From the NCBI RefSeq assembly GCF_020085105.1, contig NC_058062.1, forward strand, positions 9,125,445 to 9,189,444: 64,000 nt of DNA, given 5' to 3'. Positions 12,666 through 24,200 of the stretch are shown piece by piece; within the stretch, counting starts at the first letter, position 1; each line of letters starts with the position of its first letter. A program made the translations under genes and the position numbers. The notes beneath the pieces are model-generated. The model was not told the origin of the DNA. It did no database searches and saw only the letters and a program-made list of their open reading frames with translations. Source of the DNA: Siniperca chuatsi. Lineage: Eukaryota > Chordata > Actinopteri > Centrarchiformes > Sinipercidae.

Positions 12666-13469
12666 TGTGTTTTGTCTAGTATCGTAGTGAATCTCGAAAC
12701 TCAATGAATCCCTGTGTGGCTCTCAGAACAACACCACGAGTTGCAGCATGCCAGTGAGCAAACAAGAGGTTATTTCTGTCTGTGGTCGACCCCTAACCAA
12801 GTTCACTGCTAGCTGGGTCCAACTAGGAGGAGAGAGGGGAGGGCTCATGTTGTGTGCAACTGCTCTGAGTAACAGCCACTTGAGGGTTAATTAGATTTTT
12901 GGGAAAGTTATGGTTGTTGAAATCAGGGAATGTTAGAGGGCAAGTGTGAACGAGTTGCCGGTAGTTGTAACATTTTGTTTTCTTACATGATGTCCAGATT
13001 GTGGGGACACCGTTGTACCTCAGACCCACGCAGAAATGGAAAAGATCTTTTTTTCCCCCTCATCCAGCAGCTTGTTCTGGCTATACAATCAGCTATGTTT
13101 AGCAGCATAGCCTGCGCCTGCTTTACAGCGCTGAGTTAATCACTGGTAAAAGTGGTACGTGTTTTTTCATGGCAAGGTTTTTGTACCTTCTTTTTAAAAC
13201 ATTTCCCTATTCTATTCTTTATACAGTAGCTGTGTACACATCCCTCTCTCAACACAATGTTTTCTTATTATGCCTTTCAATTTAGTGGACCCTCATCAAC
13301 CCATTTTCAAACAACTGTTATCTTGTGCTATTGTTCTAATGTTCCAACCTGAAACCACATGAACTTTTGATAGCTGAATCTGGTTACCTGTGTCCACAAT
13401 ATACTTATTCATTTTAGAAGATTAGTGGATATCTACTGTTATTGTTACTCCTGTGCAATACACTCTTTT
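12666..13469. other. intergenic sequence, no gene seen
   Basis: No exon or recognised repeat. Small overlapping frames on both strands near 12823-13139 look random. Confidence 0.35.
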
Positions 13470-14200
13470 AAATTCCCTATTTATTGATATTGATATTTAT
13501 TCATACCTGTATTACTGCTGTGCAATATCCTTCATCTCATTATAATCTTAATAAGCTACACTTAACTTTTCATGCACTATTACCGTATACCATATTATTA
13601 TCATCAACCGGTAAACCCACTTTGTACTTCACACTTATTTTATTTTATACTTATACCCTCATGGTACTTAATTTATTTTCTGACCTGTATTATAGTGTAT
13701 TATATTTTTTGCTTAGTACTTCTGTTCCTGTGTGCACTGACAGTGACAGTGAGCTGCTGTAGCAAAAGAGTTTCCCCTCGGGGATCAATAAAGTATTTCT
13801 GATTCTGGTTCTGATTATTGTAAAAATAACTGTAATTTTATATTCAATCATATATTTTTTTTGTTATTATTAGCTGATATCCACTGTCTCATAATCATCT
13901 TAATAAGCTACACTTGACTGTACTCATTATTGCACTATTACTTATTCATATATTATTACATTGTATTATTATACTGTACATACTTATCAACCTATCAACC
14001 TCTAAATCCACTTTTGTACTTCCACTTATTTTAGCTTTTATACTTATATCCACTTTGTACTTAATTTATCTTACCTGTATTATAGTGTATTATATTTTGA
14101 TTTGCTTAGTACTTCTATTCCTGTGTGCATTGACATGACAGTGAGCAGCTGTAACAAAAGAGTTTCCCCTTGGGGATCAATAAAGTATTTCTGATTCTGA
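13470..14200 (+). repeat. two tandem copies of a retroelement 3' tail
   Basis: Two related units, about 13470-13816 and 13870-14200, share 'cttaataagctacactt', 'gtattatagtgtattatatt' and 'ttgcttagtacttct'. Each ends in 'gggatcaataaagtatttct' plus 'gattctg' repeats. That ending is typical of the 3' end of teleost non-LTR elements. A third fragment, 'taataaagtatttctgattt', sits at about 14641-14660. The open frames here are low-complexity by-products. Confidence 0.65.
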
Positions 14201-17200
14201 TTGACTTTGTCCCCTGTAGTCACATATTTGTCGGAATATTTTTCCTCCATATTTATTGATTTGAGAAGTTTGAAAAAGCAGTACAATTGAGGAAATCTTA
14301 TTGCTTCACAAAGATTATTTTTCATTATGTGTTGTGATAATGCTACATTAATATTAGTTCTTTGTAATATATTGGTATTAATGCAGCTTTGTTGTACTCG
14401 GTCAAGGATATGGTGACTTTATAAGTAAAGTTAGGAGATAAAATCCATGAGTTTTAATCACTTTAGTCTATGTGAATGTAAAAGAATAAACATACAGATG
14501 AGAAATCAACTACAAGTAGATTTTATAGGATGCCTCAGTAGAATGCCACAAATAATGAAATAAATGTATCCATCTGATGCTGTAACACGAACATATTATA
14601 TTCTCTAGATGAGGTGCAGTTATATTCTCTGGGTGTGTTTAATAAAGTATTTCTGATTTTAGTCATAGTTACGGAAAATCAGTCCAGTCAATTTCCATGG
14701 TATTTGGATGTCATGGAAAAACAAACTTTTTTGCAAGCCTTAGCATCTCCGTTAATCATTGTAAATATTGACTGATTGATAATCTTTGTGAAACATTTGA
14801 TCAAACTGGCAGTATCATTATTTGCCAATGTTAAAACGTGGGAAGGAATGTCTGTGATAGCCCATGGCCGTTTAGTTACGAGCAAATATAAATATGTGTT
14901 TATATGTTTGTTGATGCACATGCTTCAGTGTAATTACAGTTTGCCGTTGGGCAACTGTGAGTTTGTTTACTTTTTGGTAAGTGTATGCAATTAGTTGTTT
15001 TTGGTGATGATGCTAATGTGGCCAAAGCTGCCACAGGCCTGCCTTTTTTGGCCTCTCATGGCAGCTGCATGTAGCGCAGCTTCAAAGAAAACTGGAGGCC
15101 TACAGGGATTTCCCTCTGGCTTTCCCACCATCTGCAGAGGCCTTCACGGGATGTGATGGTAGTGGGTGTTGTGGAGACTCCCATTAAATATGCTCATATT
15201 TAGGATTTTTAAATCATAAACTTTTGTATTCCTTATCTATGTATAGGCTGAGGCACCAGTCAGCGTACAGAACATTTTGACTTGCATCCCATCATTAAAG
15301 TACATTCTTGGTTTATTGTCTTTAACTAAGCTTAGATCCAGGTGTAATATGACACACCTAATGCCTTTACTGAAGATAATGCCATGGCAGCCACCCAGAC
15401 TTTTCACTACCATGATAAATAACTCTACTCTAATGCTTGAAATGTCTGTGTTTTATAACCTTGCAATCAGTCATCCACAACCCAACACCGGATACTTTAA
15501 GAAATAGTTTGATTAACAGATTCATAATTTGATTAAACTGAACATCTGTCTTTGGTGTAGCAGCACATGCTCAACAATGTGCTTGCTAAAATCGAATCAA
15601 TCTTATTCAGTCTGACGTCTTTTGCTCAGAGTGGGCCAGAAATTAGATGTGTGTTATGGAAGGAGCTGTCTGCTTTGCATACCTGCACCTAGATTACTTC
15701 AAATGTGCGTCCCTGGTATTCTTCCTGGAATCACCCCAGTGACATTCCACACGGAATTTGATGCAGTCTGGGTTTTATAGTAAAATACCTATGTGAGCTG
15801 AAAGTGGCTGTATAGATGACTCCCTCATCACTGTGCAACTAAACTTGATTACAGTGTACCCATCAGCAGTTTTAGCAGCAGAGTTACTCCCAAAGCCTTT
15901 AAGTGGTAGTTTGAAATCAGCCTATGGTCTTTCAAGAGTGTTTTTTACTTCTTTCTTGTTGTTCTTCTTATGTGATGGCAGTTAAACTCACTGTGTTTGT
16001 CACATAAGTTTGTTTGACCATGACACTGTACTGTGAGCAAAAATATGCTGAGCATGATTTCGTAAATCTAAGTATGTGCGTTAGTTTGAAGCCCCCGCAT
16101 GAGACTTGATGTTAATGCGTTCTTTGATGTTCAAAGAAACTTTATCTGGGAGTGTGGATTTTGGCTCTGAAGAATACTTTGGCACCAAGGGTCAAGAGTC
16201 TAATGAGATTGTCGGGATCACAGTGATGGGGCTGGAGTGCACTTTCTCACCACAACAACATTATGACAGCACAGCAGCACAAACTAACTGACATCACTGG
16301 TAAAAATAACTGCAGGAAACATTGTGGACTGATAAATAATAATGGGGTTTTGTTTGAATCATATACCGTACTTTTTATCCTTCTCTACACAAAGGAAACA
16401 TTGTGCAAGAATCAATTCTATTTCAGTGAACTGTCATGACATAAGTAGCAAATATAGGTGGATGATAAACACAGGATGTGAAGTTACAGAAGAGTATTAT
16501 TGTATTGTTGTATTGCTCTAAAATAGTGTGTCAAAGAGGCATTATAGCAGTTGAACTTGGAATATTAAAAAAGACTTCAAACTAAAAGCAATGCACATGA
16601 TGTGGGCACATTTTTGTGAGCTGACCTGTCATAAAACAGGGAAGAAGAGTTTGATGTTTGTGTTTTTCATTCAGTTTCTTAAGGATCGCTCATCAAGCTG
16701 TCAGTATATCACAGGTGTTAAGTATTGAGTCCAGTAACTGAAGCAGTTTAACAGCACAATACAACACAGACATAGCTAATAAAACCCAAAATGTCAAGGA
16801 GTTGTATCCCCCCCCAAGGGACTCAACCTTGCCAAAGTCAGTAACATTCAATTCCTGATAGTTTGGCTCCACTTTGTTCCTTTAGTCTGCGGAGATGGCA
16901 ATAACTCAACCTCCCTGATCAATAGATGATCAGACAGACCAGCATGTACTCAGTCTTCAGCAAAATCACAAGAACTCATGTCTTCATCTTACAGGAATGA
17001 GTGAACTTCGTATGCTCTAAAAATACATCACCTTTAACTTCACTCAAGAATCACTGGAGCACACTAGTATTCTTATTTCTTCACATCCTCTTTTTATGTG
17101 GAAAAAACAACAACCTTTTGGTCGAAATTCCTTCAGGCCAGAAGTGTTGGTGTTTTTTCCACATAAAATGTAAAGTAAAAGTAGAAAGAATAGCAATGTG

Positions 17201-18309
17201 CCTGAGATTTTATATTTTACCCACTTGGACAATTTGGAACAGAACCAATTTGTACAAACTATTTAATCTTGGATATCTGTAGTAGCTGTAGTGTGGCCTT
17301 TGGTTTCGTCCTGTCATGACTCTGAGTGTTGCAACGGCATCAGTACTACAAAATGATTGTTTCTTCTTACATTTTTATAGTGGGAACAATAATGAAAATA
17401 GAGCTATACTGTACAGAAAGATGAAATAATGATGTAGAGCTGTGAATAAAATTGCTGCAGTTAAGCTTTACCTTCAGTGAAATAAATGGACACCAACCAG
17501 GTAAATCATACAGTAATCAATATTCTTTTCAGGCCCTGGTATAACAGTCTTGATGATAAGAAGCATTTAGAATGAGAGTATTTAACATGGACAGCACATT
17601 GAAGGCTGGCATTATTCCTGGCTGAGATTCAAGGCTCATCAACATTACAGCCCCATTTCCTAATTTATAGTTTTTTTTTTATTTCTAATGTCAGGCCATG
17701 TATTCTATTATACCACTTGATTACTACCAAACTTTGTAAATATTTATGTAAGTTCTTAACATTTGAAGGAGTCATCGTCAAGAACCATGTAATGCAGCTG
17801 GTTCTTCATTGAAAAATCGTTAGATTGTGGAAATGGGAGAGATGAGAATGGCGTTGTCCACCCTGCAGCTCCTAATTACAGAGATTTTCATCTAGAGGGG
17901 GAGGCCCAGAATGAAATTGTGCAATGTTTGGCTCTGTGTCACAGAAATGACTCATCCCACTGTCACTACGCCTAAGTTTTTCACATGAACACAAAACAAG
18001 CTACACTAAATAATGTTATACAGTACATACAGTAGATAATAGGGTGTAATGGGTATACTGTATATAGATCATTAAATAGATAATGTGGAAGACATTGCCA
18101 AAAGTAAAAAATCTCTCACATTAACACTTAATTTATAGTAACTTGAGAACTTGATAACTCTGTTTGTCCATACACTTACTTTATATGGGCGATTCATATC
18201 CACATGTTTATCTTCAATAAACTCCAGTCCAATCACACACTCAAATAGATAGACAAAAAATACATGATGCAGTATAAATTAATAATATTGATATCTGCTC
18301 TCCCTGCAG
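14201..18309. other. intergenic sequence, no gene seen
   Basis: AT-rich and without supportable exons, apart from the hairpin at 17059-17203 listed separately. A comparatively GC-richer stretch at about 15020-15180 has no open frame of note and might be a conserved non-coding element. Confidence 0.35.
17059..17203. repeat. long imperfect hairpin (about 65-bp arms)
   Basis: The left arm ending in 'tttttatgtggaaaaaac' folds onto the right arm starting 'gttttttccacataaaa', giving a perfect core of about 18 bp. Pairing continues outward with mismatches ('agtattcttatttcttcaca' against the complement of the right flank). The loop is near 17128. It could be a small palindromic MITE or a miRNA-like precursor. 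Confidence 0.65.
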
Positions 18310-18423
18310 ATATCACAGCTTCTAGATGATCATGAGTCTTGTGTTTCACTGATGTCCAAGAGGGTCTTGCTCCTCCTGCACAACATCCCTACAGCCCTTG
18401 CTGCCTCAAGGAGTGCAAGATCG
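18310..18423 (+). other. possible 114-nt internal exon, uncertain
   Basis: A stretch open for 38 codons sits between a good acceptor ('ctccctgcag') and a good donor ('tcggtgagtg'), and its length is a multiple of three. The peptide, including 'MSKRVLLLLHNIPTALAASR', matches no family I know. It could be an upstream exon of the mrtfb transcript, an unrelated exon, or chance. Confidence 0.2.
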
Positions 18424-18956
18424 GTGAGTGGACCTAAACTGGGGCCGAATCAGTGACCATAACATCAGAGTTTGGTAACACATACTGCATGGTGACCATT
18501 TAAGAGCAAGGCCACTCTGAGAAAACAAACTCTTTTCAGTGATTTGTTTGTGGAATGAAGTTAGGAATTAGATCAGAATTGCCTTTGGAAGCCAACACAT
18601 AATCACAGCTTAAGTAGTTACTGAAATCAAAGGTTTTCCTTGGGAACATGGATTTGTTAAGTATTTACAGCAATGCTATCGTTCATTATCGCATCATTGA
18701 AATATTTTGCCTTTGATTCAATGTTACAAATATTTATAAGTTAATGTTTTTTGACTTGGTACCTCCATAAGGCAGAAACATTTGGTAGTGAGTATCCTGG
18801 TTCTCATTGAGCCAGCCAGAACCCATCACTTTTAAAAATGAGGTATAATGAATTATTAATTATTGATAATGCATCTTAGACATTTCTGGTAGGTACATAC
18901 TGTAAGCATGTTGCAATGCTGACCAGCTTGTTTTAGTTGTAAATTCATAGTTCCCT

Positions 18957-19563
18957 TTTTGGTAATGCTTTATATTACAGCCTGAAAATTACAGTGTACA
19001 CATGGGGTACCAAATAAAATACCACCGGGTGTCGGCTGGTACAAATATAGGTACACAAGAAGAAGACAAGAGTTATGGAATAAGAGAGTATCACATTTGT
19101 GTGTAGTAGGGATGTAGAAATAAATTACACTGTAAAGTAGGACAGAAGTGTGGGAAAATCACTGTTGATATTCTGAGGAACTAACTAAGTAATTATAGTG
19201 GCATAATTTCTTTAAAATTATGAGAGTGAATACAGTATGTGTGCTGCAATAACTTGAATATCTATGGTGCTTAGCTGTAGTTGGGAGCCTCTGGATATTA
19301 TTTGGGAGACTTTTCTGTTCTTCACTGGTGAAGTAGAAGAAGTTAGAAGTTAAAGCTTACTGCCTAGCTTATTTTCCAAACTCCCTATCCCAACATTATT
19401 AGTAAGTGGCTATATTGTTAATTAGCCCAATACCCCTGTTCTCTGTCTCACTTAAATACATTTTTTTTCTCTTTCCCTTGTATTGTAAGTATTTTATAGG
19501 TACTTTACCCCATGTGTACAAAAACTACACTGTAATTAGTGGGCTGTAATGTAAGCTTTACCC
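18957..19563. mobile_element. palindromic MITE-like DNA element
   Basis: The left end 'ggtaatgctttatattacag', followed by 'aaaattacagtgtaca', is answered at the right by 'tacactgtaattagtgggct' and 'gtaatgtaagctttacc'. 'acatggggtac' is answered by 'taccccatgtgt'. There is no coding capacity. It resembles teleost elements whose ends start 'gggtaacactttac'. Confidence 0.65.
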
Positions 19564-19569
19564 TGTTTG

Positions 19570-19800
19570 CCTTTGGTTTGGTTTAAAGGAACTCCAGTGT
19601 GTTTGTCTGGTTAGTTTGGTTTGTTTGGCTGGTGTGAAAGTGTTGTTTGCCATGTATAGGTTGTTTTATGGCAGAATAAAACCAAATCAAAGTCCTCCAA
19701 TCAAACTCTGGTGCAGAGTAAACAACCAAGACTGCTTGAAAAGGGGGGTCTAGGTTGTGTGGTTTATTTAGGGTGTGAAAGCAAAATGGACCAACCACAG
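19570..19800. mobile_element. short inverted-end DNA element, probable
   Basis: The sequence starts 'ggtttggtttaaaggaact' and ends near 'aaaatggaccaacc', with 'gtgtgaaag' internally at each side. The interior holds TTTGG-type runs. It looks like a small non-autonomous DNA element next to the MITE at 18957-19563. The boundaries are approximate. Confidence 0.4.
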
Positions 19801-20234
19801 AATTTTATGATAGATATGTGATTTTAGTATGATTGATATTATGAAGTAATATGAGAATGAAAAACAGCTGGCCAGTAAGAAGCAGATGGATGTAATAATG
19901 TAATTTGTGTGATAATCATCAAGCTAAAATGGCTATTAATAGTCAGTCAATGCAATGACATTGTTGTAGTGCAAAAAAGATATTCAGTTCCAAACTGTAG
20001 ATCATCAATGAAAGTGAATACAGTCTTTTTTTTTCAGATAAAATTTTGTGTGATTGGAAAACATCTTGAATTAATACAAGCTAACTTGAGATTTAAGACG
20101 AGAGATTAGACTTTTAAATTGTTACTGAAGATGAGAAACAGCATTGTTTTCGACTGGGATGGGAATTTGAGAGCCCACAGCAGACTTTGTTGCAGGAGAG
20201 AGGTTTTGGTTGTGGGACAAAACAGGTGTATAAG

Positions 20235-20485
20235 GCATTCATGGTAAATGGACTGCATTTATATAGCGCCTTTCTAATTTTCAGACCACTCAAAGAACTT
20301 TACACTACACGTCAACATTCACCCATTCACACACACACATTTATACACTGATGGCACAGCCTTCGAGAGCAATTTGGCCAAGGACACCTCGACATGCGGG
20401 CTGGGGGGAGCCGGGGATCGAACCACCGATCTTCCGATCAGTGAGAGACACGCTCTACCAAAGCCAAATCCGCCTCTGCATTCAT
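20235..20485 (-). mobile_element. tRNA-derived SINE with 8-bp target duplication
   Basis: On the minus strand the element has an A-box-like 'tttggtagagcgtg' and a consensus B-box 'ggttcgatccc', the internal promoter of a tRNA-derived SINE. The tail includes 'atatagcgcctttct' on the plus strand and a CA-rich run. The direct repeat 'gcattcat' at 20235-20242 and 20478-20485 flanks it. Overlapping open frames on both strands are not genes. Confidence 0.75.
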
Positions 20486-20975
20486 AAAATCTGTTGTTTT
20501 GTTTCTGTGGACAATACACTTGCGAAATGTGAACTTAAAAGAATTCTGTGTATTTACAGACAGTGTGACATGCGGAAAGATATTTTTTCACATTCCAAAT
20601 GTGGTGTTGCAATGGAAAACAAAAACAATAATCACTACATGTAAAAAACAAAACGACAAAAAAAAAAACAACAACTCATAACTAATCATTAAAAAATGTT
20701 TAAAGATAAGCTTCCATGTCCCCAAGGACCCAGTGTGTTTGTTCTTGTCATTGTTATTTAGTGCTACAAATTTCTGGAGAAAAAACTCTCATGTTGTTTC
20801 TCATAGAAATGTGCCTTCTCAAAATTCCTAACAGCTTGTTTTGATCATCTATATATTGGTTACAAGTTAATTATTTGGTCCCCTGCTTATTATTCACAAA
20901 ATAATGTCAAATGTCCCCTGGAGTTTTGTGCTGTAGTATGATGAGTCCTCTGAGTAGAGCAAAATGACCTAGCGA
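20486..20975. other. intergenic sequence, no gene seen
   Basis: AT-rich sequence with an A-run at 20658-20668. No exon was recognised. Confidence 0.35.
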
Positions 20976-21212
20976 GGGTTAACATGAGCAGCACTGTGTT
21001 CCCTCCTCCTGACATTGACTGAGCACACACACACACTTTCTCCGCTGAGGCCAGCACAGAGCCAGAGAGGAGGGACTGTTTGCAGCTCTGAGAGCCAGCT
21101 GTTGTTTGCACAGAGCTGGGTCTTTTCTCTGCCTGATTCCCCCGTTCTCCACTAGCCTCATCACTCCATGGGACTCCAGACCTGGCCGCCAAGCAAACCA
21201 CCACTGTCCTCT
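20976..21212 (+). promoter_or_regulatory. probable promoter and 5' leader of mrtfb short-start transcript
   Basis: The 240 bases before the chosen ATG are clearly richer in G+C than the surroundings. They carry a CA-repeat at about 21026-21037 and no TATA box. No splice acceptor immediately precedes the ATG, so transcription probably starts here and gives a first exon that includes the leader. This is inference from composition and position only. Confidence 0.4.
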
Positions 21213-24200
21213 ATGGCCTGCCTTGATGTGGAGACCCCTTCCATCTGCAGGGGTAAATTCAAATCAGGTGCCTTTTCTTTTTCTTGTCTAACCTACATAT
21301 GTTTCATTGTTTTATTTGAGTATCTGCGTAAAGTAAACTCAAGTTTTTTACTCTTGTTATTCTTTGCTGATGCTGGCAGTAGTGGCAGGGTGGTTGTAGT
21401 GACGTAGATGCAGCCCTAACAGGAAATAACAGGGCAACAGTAAAGCTTATCACGATGAGTCATGCCAAGCATCATTCTTTCAGAAGAGACTATTGTCTTC
21501 TGATGGATGATAAATCAAACTTGCTCTAGAAAAGCTGTCAGAGTCTGCATGGGAGAGATTTAGGAGAGAATACTCATCGGTTTATGCTGTCTATGTTTTC
21601 ATTGGCACGCTGTTGAAACACTATTATGGTTTTCTGTCATATGATATAAGCATGAATTCACACCTGTAATGTAAGTACACACAATGAAATTTATTCAAAT
21701 TAAGTGCAATACACAGATATGCTGCTGATCAAGATTCTGATCATTATATGCATATTTTAATCTTTGTTGTTTGCAATCATCAGAAGAAAATTCCTTTGAT
21801 TAGACCAGGCCTTGAGTAATATGGACTCTTTTTATATATATAACGTAACATAGCTGTCTTTCAGTGATAAAACCAATGTTACTGGTGGAAGTCACATTTG
21901 ATGAAAATATTTGCCAACCACCAAAGTTCATATGTTGAGTTTCAGTATTTTTGCATCCTACAAAAATGATAATGTACAATATTGCTATTTACTATTGTCA
22001 TTTGAGTGTTGTTATGCATCTTCTTACAAAAGTGTATAATACTAGATATGTATAGCATGCAAGAAGTAAGCCAAAATGTAAATTCATTTGTGTCCGGGCC
22101 ATCATGCAAGATTTGCATGTATAACATTTTATTTAAATTCTATGTCAGTAGAAGTAGTCAGTAGTTAGTAGTAGTCATTATTATTCATGACCTGACCAAA
22201 TATAACTTTCTAACCAGACCCAGACCAGTCAACACAGAGATGGAGTACACACCCACTCATGGGGAAGGAAACTAATGTGTTTTCTCATCACTTTGTATCT
22301 AACTTCATCTTAGGCCCTTTTGCTTTGGGAAAACATATTACACCACTTGGATGTGGTGACAAATGAGCTTAAATTCAGAGTTATTGACTACTCAGCATTT
22401 TATGCAGATATTCATTTTCAAGTTAGTAATAGTTAAAATCCAGTGTTCAACAGCTCTATTTTACCTTCTATACATTCTCAGTCATTATACAGTATAACAA
22501 TCAACTAATTTAAACTGCTTAAGCCTTTCTGCTTTGTTGAACTGATTTAGGATAAAATGAGTAATGTAGTTTAAGAACATGTGATAAACTTTTTTATACT
22601 TGCTGTTTGTCTGCCTGCATTTGATCAACCACCACCAAAAATGTAAATTACCTAGTTGTCAACTCAAGTCAGCTGATATGTTTATAGACCTTTCAAATAA
22701 TTACAAGCTGATTTATCCCATTTTTAATATAAGACAGAGTCTGTCAATTAAATATAATTCAGGTTGATAAACCAATATAATCTGTATATTCATGGTTTAG
22801 TCTATCTCTGGTTATAGATGCCTCGTTCTTTGCTAAAATGGGATTCTGTTTAGAGTCTTTGGTATTTATAACAGTACAGTCAACATAACCCAGTGTCAGT
22901 CTGTTTCTAAACTAAATTCATCTTTGTCTGGGCAAGAAGTATACCAGAGAGTTTTGAGACTTGTGTTTTGTACTGTTTCTAAAAACCAAAAAAAAGTCAA
23001 ATAAAATAAAAGGTCTGTTAGGAGACCTCCAGGGATGATTTACTGAGAACAACATGGGTCTGAGATTAGAGATTACATCAGTGGACAGGGATTTCAGCAG
23101 AGCCCTCTCTCTGTGTTTCTCCACAACCTCTGTTTATGCTCTGCTGGTGAGCAGGAGAGCGGGGCAAGTTTGTATCACGGAGAGGTTAGCCAGGGTTCAG
23201 GTTGAACACAAGATGACACAAAGTGAGGAGGACCCCGGGCATGAGGTGTACCCCAATACTGATGCTCAGATTAAATTCTGCATTCTCCTGTGCTGGAAGG
23301 CAGCTTTTGGTGTTATTGATATGCAGTTATATGCACTCATAAATTTTCTTGCCTGAGGCATTGTTTTCCAAGTCACAGTGGATATGAATATTGTGATAAA
23401 GCAATGGCAATTTTTTTACAATCTCCTGGTATGATCTGTCTCAGGCTGACCATAACCCCCCTGGCCTGGGTTTGTAATAGGAAACACAGCAGGCGGAGCA
23501 GGCACAGTGTGTTCTCTTCTCCAGAGTTGATGGGCTGCTGTGAGAGTAGACTCGGTCTCCCACCCTTTGCCTCAGCACTTGTCACTCTGTGTTCCCTTGC
23601 CCACCAGTAGAAGCCCATGAACGTCCCCACGGCTCTGCATACAAGTCGAGACCCCACCCCCTTTACCACCCCCAAATTTCATGGTTCCCAGGCCTTGTTC
23701 TCACAGCTGCCCAGTTTATTTTTGCTAGAGTGAGTCACAGAGGCCTGTTCAGACGCAGCGCCTTTCCCAGGAGAGTTGAGCAGGTCTGTGTTGCGTGTGT
23801 GAGTGTGTGTTTGTGTGTGAGTGGGACTAACTGTTTCCCCTGAGCCACTGAGTAGCTCTAGCTAAGGCGGCTTCACGTCACTACTTCACTCATTTGTCAC
23901 CATCACCCAATACCTTCCTCTTCAAACACTTTTTTTCTGCATAAAGTGGTGTTATTCTACTGAAATAACATGTCCATGCTCGCTTGTTTATAAATGTTTA
24001 AACTGGAATCTTATTACAGTTTACATTGATGGGAAAATAACACTGAGGACCATCCAAGTACTGTATGTGGGGCCTGCATGCAATACTCAAGAATTTCTGC
24101 TGGAAGATAGTCTGGTCTTTTAAGTGTCACAGTAACATAACTGATCACTGCTTATCCACCCAAAGCAATATTACTTAAAAACAATTTATTAAATAGACAC

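Noticed and set aside
20319-20681. Overlapping frames on both strands
   Set aside because: They fall within or next to the tRNA-derived SINE and show no protein family.
20890-21204. 104-codon minus-strand frame over the mrtfb leader
   Set aside because: Arises from a GC-richer promoter region; the real coding start is on the other strand and the frame has no recognised domain.
23054-23843. Several 70-100 codon frames on both strands
   Set aside because: They lie in mrtfb intron 1 and overlap each other without splice consistency; possibly conserved non-coding sequence but no gene supported.
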